Below are positions 1 through 9,335 of a stretch of DNA of 64,000 nucleotides, piece after piece. The DNA is from an uncultured Paracoccaceae bacterium. GTDB lineage: Bacteria > Pseudomonadota > Alphaproteobacteria > Rhodobacterales > Rhodobacteraceae. The position numbers were made by a program, and so were the translations under genes. Position 1 is the first letter of the stretch. Each line of letters opens with the position of its first letter. Below the pieces are notes generated by a model. The model worked only from the letters and a program-made list of their open reading frames with translations, had not been told where the DNA came from and ran no database searches. Location: NCBI GenBank assembly GCA_947503965.1, contig CANNFU010000002.1:372001-436000 (forward strand), given 5' to 3'.

Positions 1-237
1 ATCCTGTCGGACAAGGCCAAACTTTATCATGGCGACCAGCCCTGCAAGGTGATTGGCCGGGTCTCGATGGACCTGCTGACGGTCGATGTGACCGACCTGC
101 CTGATGTGCCCGGCAAACTGACGCTGATCGGCCCGCAACAGACCGTTGATGACCTTGCCGCGCAGGCGCAGACCATCGGGTACGAGGTGCTGACACAGCT
201 TGGGCGGCGCTATAGCCGCAAAACCTTTGGCAAATAG
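1..237 (+). CDS. alr: Alanine racemase, C-terminal part (5' end outside window)
   Basis: The reading frame is open from base 1 and ends at 237, so only about the last 78 residues are present. The stretch VIGRVSMDLLTVDVTD is the conserved C-terminal beta-domain motif of PLP-dependent alanine racemases, where the Met of RVSMD lies at the dimer active site. The tail (LTQLGRRYSRKTF) is also typical of the family. The enzyme makes D-alanine for peptidoglycan. It lies 45 bases upstream of a PqiA-like gene and runs the same way. Identity is secure for this family; an anabolic alr cannot be told from a catabolic dadX copy here. Confidence 0.9.
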   Translation: MLSDKAKLYHGDQPCKVIGRVSMDLLTVDVTDLPDVPGKLTLIGPQQTVDDLAAQAQTIGYEVLTQLGRRYSRKTFGK

Positions 238-282
238 GCCTGACAGCCCCTACATAGGTCCAAGGTTTCATTAAGGTTTCTC

Positions 283-729
283 ATGTTAAACATTCTGCGC
301 GTCGCCAACCTCTCGCTGTTAATACTTTTCCCCATCGCCTGGTTCGCGCCATTGATGCGCGCCGGCCTGCTACCGCTTTTTGGCCTGACCGAAATCAGCG
401 TGATCACCGGTATGCAGGCGCTTTGGGAAAGCGATGTGGCGCTGGCGTTGCTGGTCACGGCTTTTGCGCTTTTCGCGCCTTATCTTAAGACGATCGGCAT
501 CGCGCTTGTCCATTTTAACCTATTGAAAGATAACACGATTCCCGTTCTTTCGTGGATCGGAAAACTGGCCATGGCCGATGTCTTTCTGATCGCCCTTTAT
601 ATCGTAGTGTTCAAAGGTGTCGGCATCGGCAAGGTCGAAACCGGCTGGGGCTTGTACATGTTCACCGCCTGCATCCTTGCCTCAATCGTCATCTCTGCGC
701 TGACCCCGAAAGCCAAGGCCACCGCGTAA
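283..729 (+). CDS. PqiA-like integral membrane protein (paraquat-inducible protein A family)
   Basis: This 148-residue protein is almost entirely hydrophobic, with four predicted membrane spans (about residues 5-25, 50-72, 88-110 and 120-142). Its pattern, with small polar breaks such as LAMADVFLIALYIV, is that of single-domain PqiA proteins, which are shorter than the two-domain E. coli PqiA. Family members belong to membrane lipid-homeostasis systems with MCE proteins, but no MCE gene is adjacent. It sits between alr and radA, 39 bases before the radA start. The start is the ATG following a TTAAGG-like sequence. Function beyond membrane location is inferred from family only. Confidence 0.75.
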   Translation: MLNILRVANLSLLILFPIAWFAPLMRAGLLPLFGLTEISVITGMQALWESDVALALLVTAFALFAPYLKTIGIALVHFNLLKDNTIPVLSWIGKLAMADVFLIALYIVVFKGVGIGKVETGWGLYMFTACILASIVISALTPKAKATA

Positions 730-768
730 CCCATTGCCCTGCCCGGCAAACTGGTCCAAAAGGTGAAC

Positions 769-2139
769 ATGGCCAAAGATCTTTCCTATTCCTGCAACGA
801 ATGCGGTGCCAGTTTCAGCAAATGGTCCGGGCGCTGTGATGGTTGCGGCGCGTGGAATTCGATCACCGAACACAAGGCGCTGGCGTCCGGGCCCAAGGGC
901 AAGACGCTGGGCGGCGCCCGCGGCAGACCGATCACGCTGACCGATCTTGAAACGCAGGAAAAAGAACCGCCGCGCACCATGTCCGGCGTCGGCGAACTTG
1001 ACCGCGTGCTTGGCGGCGGTTTGGTCAACGCGTCTGCGTTGCTGGTGGGCGGTGATCCAGGCATCGGCAAGTCGACCCTGCTGTTGCAGGCTGCTGCAAG
1101 ATTCGCCCGTAACGGATTGAAAGTCATCTACATTTCAGGCGAGGAATCAAACGCTCAGGTCCAGATGCGCGCCCGCCGGCTGGGGCTGGAGAAAAGCCCC
1201 GTGATGCTGGCGGCTGAAACCAATCTGCGCGATATTCTGACAACGCTGGAGGCCGAAAAACCCGACCTCGCCATCATCGATTCCATCCAGACCATGTGGG
1301 CCGATAATGTCGACAGCGCCCCCGGCAGTGTATCCCAAGTCCGCTCGTCAGCGCATGAGCTGACCACATTCGCCAAACGTAACGGCATGTCCGTCGTCAT
1401 GGTCGGCCACGTCACCAAAGACGGCACGATCGCTGGCCCCCGCGTCGTCGAACACATGGTCGACACAGTGCTCTATTTCGAAGGTGAGCGTGGCCATCAA
1501 TTCCGTATCCTGCGGTCCGTCAAGAACCGGTTCGGCCCCGCAGACGAAATCGGCGTGTTCGAAATGACCGGTAAAGGTCTGGCAGAGGTCAAGAATCCCT
1601 CTGCCCTGTTCCTGTCGGAACGGGGCACCCCTGCCCCCGGCTCGGTTGTGTTTGCGGGCATCGAAGGCACAAGACCGATGCTGTGCGAGATCCAGGCACT
1701 TGTGGCACCTTCGCCACACAGCCAACCCCGCCGATCAGTGGTCGGATGGGATGGCGGACGGCTTGCCATGATCCTGGCGGTGCTCGAATCGCGCTGCGGC
1801 GTGCCCTTCACCGGATTGGACGTTTATCTCAATGTAGCAGGGGGTTTACGCATCTCTGAACCCGCTGCGGACCTTGCTGTGGCGGCGGCACTTGTATCGG
1901 CCCGCGAAGATGCCGCGCTGCCGTCCGAGGCGGTTGTTTTTGGTGAAATCAGCCTGTCCGGTGCGCTGCGTCCTGTCGTGCAAACCGAAAATAGATTGAA
2001 AGAGGCCCAGAAACTTGGTTTTACCAGTGCGATCATACCGCAACAGGCGAAACAGCCGGCGGTGAATGGCTTGGGCCTTCGTGTTGCTGTTGACCTGGCC
2101 GGATTTGTAGAAGAGGTATTCGGCGCGCGTAGCGTCTGA
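769..2139 (+). CDS. radA: DNA repair protein RadA (Sms)
   Basis: Three RadA landmarks are visible in order: an N-terminal zinc finger (CNECGASFSKWSGRCDGCG), a RecA-like ATPase with Walker A GGDPGIGKST near residue 90 and the RadA-specific KNRFG motif, and a C-terminal Lon-protease-like domain that lacks a catalytic function in this family. RadA is a DnaB-type helicase that drives branch migration in homologous recombination. I place the start at ATG 769, preceded by AAAGG at 758-762, instead of the GTG six bases upstream. It is followed after 16 bases by cvpA, probably in one transcript. Confidence 0.95.
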   Translation: MAKDLSYSCNECGASFSKWSGRCDGCGAWNSITEHKALASGPKGKTLGGARGRPITLTDLETQEKEPPRTMSGVGELDRVLGGGLVNASALLVGGDPGIGKSTLLLQAAARFARNGLKVIYISGEESNAQVQMRARRLGLEKSPVMLAAETNLRDILTTLEAEKPDLAIIDSIQTMWADNVDSAPGSVSQVRSSAHELTTFAKRNGMSVVMVGHVTKDGTIAGPRVVEHMVDTVLYFEGERGHQFRILRSVKNRFGPADEIGVFEMTGKGLAEVKNPSALFLSERGTPAPGSVVFAGIEGTRPMLCEIQALVAPSPHSQPRRSVVGWDGGRLAMILAVLESRCGVPFTGLDVYLNVAGGLRISEPAADLAVAAALVSAREDAALPSEAVVFGEISLSGALRPVVQTENRLKEAQKLGFTSAIIPQQAKQPAVNGLGLRVAVDLAGFVEEVFGARSV

Positions 2140-2155
2140 GGGCAGGAGACGGACC

Positions 2156-2719
2156 ATGGAAGGCTTCACACTTGTCGACGCAGGCGTCGCCATCATCATT
2201 CTTTTGTCAGGTGTACTTGCCTACAGCCGGGGCTTTGTGCGCGAGGCGATGGCGATTATCGGGTGGATTGGCGCGACTGTTATCGCATTCATCTTTGCCG
2301 ATCAGGTCGAACCACTGGTCCGGCAGATCCCTGTCGTGGGCGATTTCATCGGCGATAGCTGCGAACTGGCGATTATCGCGGCCTTTGCAGCCGTTTTCGC
2401 GGTGGCACTGGTTGTCGTCTCGATCTTCACGCCCCTGTTTTCCAGCGTCGTGCAGCGTTCGGCGCTTGGTGGCGTCGATCAGGCGCTTGGCTTCTTCTTT
2501 GGTGTCCTGCGCGGCATTCTGTTGATCGCTGTCGCCTTTTTCGTCTACGAAACCGTGTTTTCGACACAGGCCTTTGCCGAGATTGACGACAGCCGATCCG
2601 CACAGGTCTTTGCCCAGATCACAGGCCAGATCGAAGATCAGGACCCCGAACAGGCGCTTGGCTGGATCACAGAGCAATATCAGCAACTGGTCGGCAATTG
2701 CGGCGCACCTGCGCAGTAA
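2156..2719 (+). CDS. cvpA: CvpA family membrane protein (colicin V production protein)
   Basis: The 187-residue protein has four hydrophobic spans in the first 125 residues, followed by a soluble acidic tail. The opening (FTLVDAGVAIIILLSGVLAYSRGFVREAM) and the GGVDQALGFFFGVLRG stretch are the two signature regions of the CvpA family. In many bacteria cvpA lies directly upstream of purF, as here. In E. coli it supports colicin V export and, more generally, envelope homeostasis; the mechanism is not established. A GGCAGGAGACGG ribosome site precedes ATG 2156. A strong intrinsic terminator follows the gene, so purF is likely transcribed separately. Confidence 0.9.
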   Translation: MEGFTLVDAGVAIIILLSGVLAYSRGFVREAMAIIGWIGATVIAFIFADQVEPLVRQIPVVGDFIGDSCELAIIAAFAAVFAVALVVVSIFTPLFSSVVQRSALGGVDQALGFFFGVLRGILLIAVAFFVYETVFSTQAFAEIDDSRSAQVFAQITGQIEDQDPEQALGWITEQYQQLVGNCGAPAQ

Positions 2720-2740
2720 ATTTCAACCGATTTCGCAAAA

Positions 2741-2766
2741 GCCACCCCTGCACCGGGTGGCTTTTT
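2741..2766 (+). terminator. Rho-independent terminator after cvpA
   Basis: GCCACCC (2741-2747) and GGGTGGC (2755-2761) form a perfect 7-bp GC-rich stem with a 7-base loop, followed immediately by five T residues (2762-2766). It lies 22 bases after the cvpA stop and ends the radA-cvpA transcript. Confidence 0.85.
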
Positions 2767-2917
2767 CATTTGCAGAAGCCCCAAAATACACACAGCGGCA
2801 GCAAAGCATGCTTTTAGGCACGACAAACATGATCGTTTCGTGACACCACGCACCCAACCCGCTAAGACCGGGGCAGACCAGTGCCAACGGATTCGGAGCT
2901 GCCCCTTGCCCACCGAA

Positions 2918-4378
2918 ATGCCCCCCGCCCACCCTTTTGACGATGACAAACTGCGGGAGGAATGTGGCGTCTTTGGCGTTGTCGGTGTGACCGATGCGGC
3001 CAGCTTTGTCGCCCTTGGCCTGCACGCCTTGCAACACCGCGGACAGGAAGCGGGCGGAATCGTCACGCACGACACTGAAACAGGTTTTAATCAGGCCCGG
3101 CGCATCGGTCTTGTCCGCGACAATTTCACCAGCGCGGATACCATGCAGATCCTGCCCGGCAGCATCGGTATCGGGCATGTGCGCTATTCTACAGCCGGTT
3201 CCAAAGGTCAGACCGCCATCCGGGACGTGCAACCGTTCTTCGGCGAGTTCGCCATGGGCGGTGCAGCAATCGCCCATAATGGGAACATCACAAACGCCCT
3301 GTCTTTACGACGTGAACTGATCGAACGCGGTTCGATCTTTCAGAGTTCGTCCGACAGTGAATGCATCATCCACCTGATGGCCCGGTCCATGGGCCGCAAT
3401 ATCCCCGACCGCATGGAAGAGGCTTTGCGCAAGGTCGAAGGCGCGTTTTCCATCGTCGCCATGACCCGCACGAAACTGATCGGCTGCCGCGACCCGCTGG
3501 GCGTGCGCCCGCTGGTTTTGGGCAAGGTGGGTGACGGCTGGGCACTGGCATCGGAAACCTGTGCCTTGGACATCATCGGCGCCGAATTCGTCCGCGAGGT
3601 TGCACCGGGCGAGATGGTGGTCATCACTGCCGAAAAGGGTGTGGAAAGCCACTTTCCTTTCCGCCCGAACCGGGCGCGGTTCTGCATTTTTGAACATGTC
3701 TATTTCAGCCGCCCGGACAGCATCCTTGGCGGGCGCTCGGTCTACGAGACCCGTGAAAACATTGGCCGCGAACTGGCCAAGGAAACCCCGGTCGAGGCGG
3801 ACCTTGTCTGCCCCGTGCCTGACAGCGGCACACCTGCCGCCATCGGCTATTCCCTGCAATCAGGCATTCCCTATGCCATGGGGATCATCCGCAACCAATA
3901 TATGGGTCGCACCTTTATCGAACCGACCGAAAGCATCCGCAACATGGGGGTGCGCCTGAAGCTGAACGTCAACCGCGCCCTGATCAAGGGCAAGCGGGTG
4001 ATCCTTGTCGACGACAGCGTGGTGCGCGGGACGACCAGCCGCAAGATCAAGGAAATGATCCTTGATGCAGGCGCGGCAGAGGTGCATTTCCGCATTGCCT
4101 CTCCGCCCACGGCGTGGCCTTGTTTCTATGGTGTCGACACGCCGCAGCGTGAAAAATTGCTGGCCGCCACGATGTCAGAAGACGAAATGCGCGACCATCT
4201 GGGCGTGGACAGCCTGAGATTCATCTCGCTCGATGGGCTTTATCGCGCCGTGGGCGAGGCCAAGGGCCGCGACAAGAACGCACCAGCCTATTGCGACGCC
4301 TGTTTCTCGGGTGAATACCCAGTCGCCCCATCAGATATGATTGAGCAGGGGTTTCAGGCGAAGACTGCAGCGGAGTAG
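2918..4378 (+). CDS. purF: Amidophosphoribosyltransferase (first committed step of purine synthesis)
   Basis: PurF converts PRPP and glutamine to phosphoribosylamine. The glutaminase half begins with EECGVFG, whose Cys (residue 16 from ATG 2918) becomes the N-terminal nucleophile after propeptide removal. LHALQHRGQEAGGI and SDSECIIHL follow. The phosphoribosyltransferase half carries the PRPP loop VILVDDSVVRGTTS. The frame stays open upstream to GTG 2840, but the N-terminus MPPAHPFDDDKL matches the short propeptide of related enzymes. TTG 2906, with GGAG seven bases before it, is an alternative start. Length (about 486 residues) fits the family. Confidence 0.95.
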   Translation: MPPAHPFDDDKLREECGVFGVVGVTDAASFVALGLHALQHRGQEAGGIVTHDTETGFNQARRIGLVRDNFTSADTMQILPGSIGIGHVRYSTAGSKGQTAIRDVQPFFGEFAMGGAAIAHNGNITNALSLRRELIERGSIFQSSSDSECIIHLMARSMGRNIPDRMEEALRKVEGAFSIVAMTRTKLIGCRDPLGVRPLVLGKVGDGWALASETCALDIIGAEFVREVAPGEMVVITAEKGVESHFPFRPNRARFCIFEHVYFSRPDSILGGRSVYETRENIGRELAKETPVEADLVCPVPDSGTPAAIGYSLQSGIPYAMGIIRNQYMGRTFIEPTESIRNMGVRLKLNVNRALIKGKRVILVDDSVVRGTTSRKIKEMILDAGAAEVHFRIASPPTAWPCFYGVDTPQREKLLAATMSEDEMRDHLGVDSLRFISLDGLYRAVGEAKGRDKNAPAYCDACFSGEYPVAPSDMIEQGFQAKTAAE

Positions 4379-4387
4379 CACGTCGCC

Positions 4388-4975
4388 ATGATACAGCGTC
4401 GCGGTGACGGGTCAGATGATCCGAGATGGAATATCCTGAAGCAACCAAATGCCACCTGCACCTGTTGTGGCGACCCGATGTCGGCATTGCTCAGCTTTGC
4501 CTATTCGGGGCCAGATGTTTTTCCCGATCACGCGCTACAGCAAGAGAACTGGGTACTCTTGCAGGAAGATGGCGATATCCTGACAGAGGATTTCTGCCGT
4601 TTGGACAAGTATCGGTTTGTCCGGTGCATCCTGGAACTACCGCTTCTGTGTCTTGATGACATGCTGACCATCGGTGTCTGGGGTACATTGAGCATCGAGA
4701 ACTTCGATCGGTATGTCGAGAGTTTTGATGACGGACAACAGGAAGATCTGGGCGAGATGTTCAGTTGGCTCTCCAATCCGGTTCCGCCTGATATGCCTCC
4801 ACCTATCGCGATGTCGCTGCGCCCACAAAATGACCGCCAGCGTCCGAAATTGATGTTTTCAGATAAAGACCATCCGCTTTACCGACCACAACGCGATGGC
4901 CTGTCATTTGATCAACTCGCTGAACTGCTCAACTCATACGGTCACGACATCATGAAACCCAGCGCCCATCATTAA
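4388..4975 (+). CDS. DUF2199 domain protein
   Basis: A 195-residue soluble protein with an N-terminal CTCCGDPMSALLSFAYSGPDVF segment; the Cys pair and the downstream ILTEDFCRLD and VWGTLSIENFDRY motifs match the DUF2199 family as I remember it. No catalytic residues can be named. It starts ten bases after purF and ends 14 bases before an ArsC-like gene, so it is probably co-transcribed with purF. Function unknown. Confidence 0.7.
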   Translation: MIQRRGDGSDDPRWNILKQPNATCTCCGDPMSALLSFAYSGPDVFPDHALQQENWVLLQEDGDILTEDFCRLDKYRFVRCILELPLLCLDDMLTIGVWGTLSIENFDRYVESFDDGQQEDLGEMFSWLSNPVPPDMPPPIAMSLRPQNDRQRPKLMFSDKDHPLYRPQRDGLSFDQLAELLNSYGHDIMKPSAHH

Positions 4976-4989
4976 AGGAAAGCCGCCAA

Positions 4990-5394
4990 ATGACCACCGT
5001 GATCCATCACAATCCCGATTGTGGCACGTCCCGCAATGTCCTTGCCGTTATCCGTGCGTCGGGGACCGAACCGATTGTCATCGAATACCTGAAAACCGGT
5101 TGGACCCGCCCGCAGCTACAGGCGCTGTTCGCCGCCGCCGACCTGACGCCACGTGCGGCACTGCGCACATCGAAGTCACCGGCCGAGGAACTGGGTCTGC
5201 TTGATCCTGCCGTCAGCGACGATGTTCTGCTGGATGCCATGGTTGCCCATCCGATCCTTGTGAACCGGCCTATCGTCTGCACCCCCAAGGGGGTTGCCTT
5301 GTGCCGTCCGTCCGACGCCGTGCTGCCATTGCTGGAGATAGCATTGACCACACCGGTCCATAAGGAAGACGGCACCCTGATCTGCGCCCCCTGA
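4990..5394 (+). CDS. arsC: ArsC-type arsenate reductase, glutaredoxin-dependent class
   Basis: A 134-residue thioredoxin-fold protein. HNPDCGTSRN near the start carries the catalytic Cys (residue 11) of the glutaredoxin-linked ArsC family, and NRPIVCTPKGVALCRPSD provides the conserved Arg-containing loop. The YLKTGWTRPQLQ segment is also typical. The enzyme reduces arsenate to arsenite in the cytoplasm. No arsenite exporter or ArsR regulator is next to it, so it may be a housekeeping copy or a relative such as the YfgD type. AAAGGAAAG lies upstream of the ATG. Confidence 0.85.
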   Translation: MTTVIHHNPDCGTSRNVLAVIRASGTEPIVIEYLKTGWTRPQLQALFAAADLTPRAALRTSKSPAEELGLLDPAVSDDVLLDAMVAHPILVNRPIVCTPKGVALCRPSDAVLPLLEIALTTPVHKEDGTLICAP

Positions 5395-5529
5395 TCACGA
5401 AAATGGCCGCGATTGTCGCAGAAATGTGACCCTGAACCTTGCGTCAGTGCCACGTATCGGCCTGTTCCTTGCCATAGTCTTCTGAGAAATATCCGCGACA
5501 ATAAGACAAAAACTGTAGCGGTGTTTCCT

Positions 5530-5790
5530 ATGGCAGAACAAACCCCGGCCCTTGCGGCCGCGCATGCAACGCGGCCGGATGCGATCGACCTGCGTGGTCT
5601 GACGGTGATTGGCGTCATGCGCGCCCACGATGGACCAGCGGCATTGCTGCGGTCGTCGCGCGGACGTATTGCACGCGTACAGGTCGGCGCAGAGGTGTTT
5701 GGCGTGCGGGTGGCGGCGATTGCCGATGATCAGGTTCTGTTGACAGATCGTTGGGGTCAAACCCAGGCCGTCGCTCTCGCGGGCAGCTAG
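5530..5790 (+). CDS. Small protein resembling the PilP / type II secretion GspC homology region
   Basis: From ATG 5530 the product has 86 residues: a short low-complexity Ala-rich start, then IDLRGLTVIGVMRAHDGPAALLRSSRGRI...VGAEVFGVRVAAIADDQVLL. The pattern of a mutable beta segment with ALL..SSRG...V..G..V.G..V..I....V.L resembles PilP and GspC homology-region domains, which bind secretin-type partners. No pilus or secretion gene is nearby. The frame is open upstream to 5413, but the extra part has no family character. It is followed after 39 bases by an SDR gene. The assignment is tentative. Confidence 0.5.
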   Translation: MAEQTPALAAAHATRPDAIDLRGLTVIGVMRAHDGPAALLRSSRGRIARVQVGAEVFGVRVAAIADDQVLLTDRWGQTQAVALAGS

Positions 5791-5829
5791 GACTTGACGC
5801 CGCGCACTGTTCGGCACATCACGCGGGCC

Positions 5830-6471
5830 ATGACACAGACTGCATTGATCACAGGCGCGTCGCGCGGCCTTGGCGCGGCTTTGGCCAAGGCGCTGGCCCC
5901 GACACATCACATCATCGCCGTCGGCAAGACGGTCGGCGGGCTGGAAGAGCTGGATGATGCCATTCAGGCGTCGGGCGGCGCGGCCACGCTGGCGCCTATG
6001 GACATTACCGTTGATGCGGCAATGCAGCAGCTCTGCCGCGGGATTTATGACCGCTGGGGCAACCTTGACCTTTGGTTGCACACGGCCGTTCATGCAGCCC
6101 CCCTTGCCCCTGCCGGGCATGTCGCGCCAAAGGACCTGACCAAGTCGATATCCGTGAATATCGAGGCCACATCGCGCCTGATCGCATATGTCAGCCCCTT
6201 GCTGGGCACGACCGGCCGCGCCGTGTTCTTTGATGACCCCCGCGGTGGCGCGCGATTTTTCGGGGCTTATGGCGCTACAAAGGCCGCGCAGATCGCGCTT
6301 GCCCGGTCGTGGCAGGCTGAAACGGTCAAGACCGGACCCAAGGTGACCATTCTAGAACCCGCACCGATGCCCACCGCCACACGCGCCCGGTTCTATCCCG
6401 GCGAAAACCGCGATGCGCTGACAGACCCGGCGGTTGAAGCCGCACGCTTGCTGCCAGACATTCTGCGCTGA
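5830..6471 (+). CDS. Short-chain dehydrogenase/reductase (SDR)
   Basis: The Rossmann nucleotide motif ITGASRGLGAALA stands at the N-terminus from ATG 5830, and the catalytic YGATK motif (Tyr-x-x-x-Lys) occurs at about residues 147-151. At 213 residues it is slightly short for a classical SDR and lacks a clear long C-terminal substrate loop. Substrate is not predictable. I chose ATG 5830 over the upstream TTG 5794 because the Rossmann strand normally starts within the first ten residues. It follows the small PilP-like gene in the same direction. Confidence 0.8.
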   Translation: MTQTALITGASRGLGAALAKALAPTHHIIAVGKTVGGLEELDDAIQASGGAATLAPMDITVDAAMQQLCRGIYDRWGNLDLWLHTAVHAAPLAPAGHVAPKDLTKSISVNIEATSRLIAYVSPLLGTTGRAVFFDDPRGGARFFGAYGATKAAQIALARSWQAETVKTGPKVTILEPAPMPTATRARFYPGENRDALTDPAVEAARLLPDILR

Positions 6472-6611
6472 TGGTAATGTGGATGCGAACGGATCTGTAA
6501 CCGTTGCCCACATTCGACGGTGCGCAATAACGTCTGTTACCGCCGACACATGCGCTTGCCGCGCACGGGATGCTCGCATAGGTACAAAACCAAAGGGCAA
6601 AGGGGCAGCAA

Positions 6612-7397
6612 ATGCGCATTCTCATCACCAATGACGACGGGATCAATGCACCGGGACTGAAGGTGCTGACCGACATTGCGCGTGATGTGGCTGGCCCCGA
6701 TGGTGAGGTCTGGACGGTCGCGCCTGCCTTTGAACAATCCGGCGTTGGACACTGTATCAGCTACACCCACCCCACAATGATTGTAGAGTTGGAAGAGCGC
6801 CGGTTTGCCGCCGAAGGATCGCCCGCGGATTGCATCATTGCGGGGCTTTATGACGTCCTGAAAGACACACCACCCGACCTGATCTTGTCAGGCGTCAACC
6901 GGGGCAACAACGCGGCTGAAAACACGCTTTATTCCGGCACGATCGGGGCCTGTATCGAAGGGGCATTGCAAGGGGTGCGGTCTATCGCATTGTCGCAGTT
7001 CTACGGGCCTGACAATGCCAATCTTGATAATCCGTTCGAGGCTGCGGCACACCATGGTGCGGAAACGGTCAAGGCCTTGTTGCAGGACAGCCTGTGGGAC
7101 GATGCGGACTATAAACTGTTCTACAATGTCAATTTCCCACCTGTCGCGGGCGCAGATGTCAAAGGGCTGGCACCCACAACCCAAGGGTTCCGCCTGAACA
7201 CACGATTCCGGGCTGAGGCGCAGACTTCGCCCACGGGGCGCAGGTTCTTATGGGTGCGCGGTGGGCCTCAGCATGAACCGACCGCCCCCGGCACCGATGC
7301 GGCGGCCAATCTGGATGGCTATATCTCTATCACACCGATGCGCGCCGATCTGACAGATTACGAGATGATCGCGCGGCTGGATGAGGCGCTCAAGTGA
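6612..7397 (+). CDS. surE: 5'/3'-nucleotidase SurE
   Basis: The N-terminus [16 protein letters not shown] carries the metal-binding Asp pair (NDD) of SurE. The motifs [13 protein letters not shown] and [22 protein letters not shown] follow, including the conserved Asn ligand. SurE dephosphorylates nucleoside monophosphates and short polyphosphate. AAAGGGGCAGCAA precedes the ATG. The gene overlaps pcm by four bases, giving the widespread surE-pcm-nlpD order. The 262-residue length matches the family. Confidence 0.95.
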   Translation: MRILITNDDGINAPGLKVLTDIARDVAGPDGEVWTVAPAFEQSGVGHCISYTHPTMIVELEERRFAAEGSPADCIIAGLYDVLKDTPPDLILSGVNRGNNAAENTLYSGTIGACIEGALQGVRSIALSQFYGPDNANLDNPFEAAAHHGAETVKALLQDSLWDDADYKLFYNVNFPPVAGADVKGLAPTTQGFRLNTRFRAEAQTSPTGRRFLWVRGGPQHEPTAPGTDAAANLDGYISITPMRADLTDYEMIARLDEALK

Positions 7398-8035
7398 CAT
7401 TCGACGCCGCCACCAAAATGCAATTCCTGTATCAGCTGCGCAGCAAGGGCGTGACCGATACGCGCGTGCTGACAGCGATGGAACAGGTCGACCGGGCCGA
7501 TTACGTCAAAGGCACATTTGCAGACCGGGCGTATGAGGACATGCCCCTGCCCATCGCCTGCGGTCAGACCATCAGCCAGCCATCGGTTGTCGGACTGATG
7601 ACACAGGCCCTGCGGGTCGACCCGCGGGATAAGGTGCTCGAAATCGGGACAGGCTCGGGTTATCAGGCGGCAATCCTGAGCAAGCTGGCGCGCCGGGTCT
7701 ATACGGTGGATCGTTACCGCCGCCTTGTCCACGCCGCGCGCGCCGTGTTTGAGGCGCATGACATCACCAATATCACCACCTTCACTGCCGATGGCAGCCA
7801 TGGATTTACCGAACAGGCACCGTTTGACAAGATCCTTGTCACCGCCGCGGCAGAGGACCCGCCCGGCCCGCTTTTGGCGCAATTGCGTGTGGGCGGGATC
7901 ATGGTTTTGCCGGTTGGACAGTCCGACGCAGTGCAAAGCCTGATCCGCGTAACCCGGCTTGAGAGCGGATATGATTACGATGAATTACGTGCAGTGCGCT
8001 TTGTCCCCTTGCTAGAAGGGCTCGGACAGGAGTAA
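7394..8035 (+). CDS. pcm: Protein-L-isoaspartate O-methyltransferase
   Basis: The 213-residue protein has the PCMT signature: [39 protein letters not shown], and the SAM-binding loop [15 protein letters not shown]. It repairs isoaspartyl residues in aged proteins using S-adenosylmethionine. The start is a GTG that overlaps the surE stop (GTGA), implying translational coupling. An NlpD-like lipoprotein gene follows 60 bases later. Confidence 0.95.
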   Translation: MTFDAATKMQFLYQLRSKGVTDTRVLTAMEQVDRADYVKGTFADRAYEDMPLPIACGQTISQPSVVGLMTQALRVDPRDKVLEIGTGSGYQAAILSKLARRVYTVDRYRRLVHAARAVFEAHDITNITTFTADGSHGFTEQAPFDKILVTAAAEDPPGPLLAQLRVGGIMVLPVGQSDAVQSLIRVTRLESGYDYDELRAVRFVPLLEGLGQE

Positions 8036-8095
8036 ACTAACACAAAATATGGTACGACCCCGGCGAACAAGGGGCGGCTTGGCACAAGGAGCGGT

Positions 8096-9292
8096 ATGAT
8101 GGCCCAGGGGCAGATTTCGGTAAGACGTGTGATGATGACAGGTGTCGCGCTGGTGGCGCTGACAGCCTGCGAGGACTTTGATTTCGACTTGCGCGGCGAT
8201 ATCGGCGACGGGTTCGATACGACCCGCGCGGTGCAGGAATTGCCCAATCGACCACGGCCGGATGATCGCGGCGTAATCTCTTATCCCAACTATCAGGTTG
8301 TTGTTGCCCGACGGGATGACACGATCCGGGGCATCGCGATCCGGCTCGGGCTCGATGCAAATGAACTGGCAGAATATAACGGGATCGAACCGGATGTGAT
8401 CCTGCGCCGGGACGAGATTATCGCCCTGCCGACCCGCGTTGCGGAACCTTCGTTAGCGACAGGTGCGCTTACTAACGGCCCCATTCAGCCGCTTGACGTG
8501 TCAGCCGTGGCGACAAGCGCGCTGGACCGCGCTGATGCGTCAGGAACCGTAACAGCCGCGCCACTGCCCCCGGCAGCGACGCCTGCAGCAGCACCAGCCG
8601 CGCCAGTGTTAACAGGGGCCGAACCGATCCGGCATCAGGTCGCGCGTGGTGAGACTGCATTTTCGATCTCACGACTTTACAACGTCTCTGTGCCACGGAT
8701 TGCCGAATGGAACGGCCTTGATAGCCAGTTCACGATCCGCGAAGGACAGTTCCTGCTGATCCCCCAGGACGGTGCATCCCCGGTGGCAACACCGGCCAGC
8801 GCACCTGTCACCGCACCGGGTCAAGGTACACAGACGCCCTTGCCACCCAGCGCGTCCGCGCCGCTTCCGGTTGCTGTGGCGCCAGAGGCTGCACCGACGC
8901 CACCCCCTGCCCCCGATCTGGGCACGCCTGCGTCGGCAAGCACGGCCCGCTTCTCGGCACCGGTTCAGGGCAGTATCATTCGCGGTTACGCACCCGGCAG
9001 CAATGAAGGCGTCGATTTTGGCGTACCCGCTGGTACGGCCGTGCAGGCCGCCGATGGCGGCACCGTCGCGGCAGTCACAACGGATACAAGCGGCGGGTCA
9101 ATCGTGGTCATCAAGCATAATGATGGTCTGCTGACTGTATACACGCAGATGGACGATCTGACCGTATCAAAGAACGACACTGTCAGCCGTGGTCAGAAAA
9201 TCGGCGAAGTGCGGGCAGCAGATACACCGTTCCTGCATTTCGAAGTACGTCGGGGCCTGCAGAGCGTCGATCCGACAGATTTCCTGCCCTGA
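8096..9292 (+). CDS. nlpD: NlpD-like lipoprotein: two LysM domains plus degenerate M23 peptidase domain
   Basis: A signal peptide ends in the lipobox LTAC, so Cys25 is the lipidated residue. Two LysM peptidoglycan-binding modules follow (about 63-105 and 178-222), then a Pro/Ala-rich linker and a C-terminal LytM/M23 domain (about 285-398). In the M23 part the usual first zinc ligand His (H-x-G-x-D) is replaced (SNEGVDFGV), and the second motif is FLHFEVR instead of H-L-H. This resembles NlpD/EnvC proteins that activate amidases during cell separation instead of cutting peptidoglycan themselves. Position after surE-pcm supports the name. Confidence 0.85.
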   Translation: MMAQGQISVRRVMMTGVALVALTACEDFDFDLRGDIGDGFDTTRAVQELPNRPRPDDRGVISYPNYQVVVARRDDTIRGIAIRLGLDANELAEYNGIEPDVILRRDEIIALPTRVAEPSLATGALTNGPIQPLDVSAVATSALDRADASGTVTAAPLPPAATPAAAPAAPVLTGAEPIRHQVARGETAFSISRLYNVSVPRIAEWNGLDSQFTIREGQFLLIPQDGASPVATPASAPVTAPGQGTQTPLPPSASAPLPVAVAPEAAPTPPPAPDLGTPASASTARFSAPVQGSIIRGYAPGSNEGVDFGVPAGTAVQAADGGTVAAVTTDTSGGSIVVIKHNDGLLTVYTQMDDLTVSKNDTVSRGQKIGEVRAADTPFLHFEVRRGLQSVDPTDFLP

Positions 9293-9298
9293 TCAATC

Positions 9299-9335
9299 AG
9301 ATCGTAGGATGGGTGCAACCCGTCCTACGTGATCT
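9299..9335. terminator. Large hairpin between converging genes, likely bidirectional terminator
   Basis: GTAGGA (9304-9309) pairs with TCCTAC (9323-9328), a T:G pair follows, and GGGT pairs with ACCC around a GCA loop. AGATC (9299-9303) and GATCT (9331-9335) extend the stem after a two-base GT bulge. It lies 7 bases after nlpD and covers the stop codon of the opposing DUF815 gene. There is no T-run. It could also be a copy of a dispersed palindromic repeat. Confidence 0.55.
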
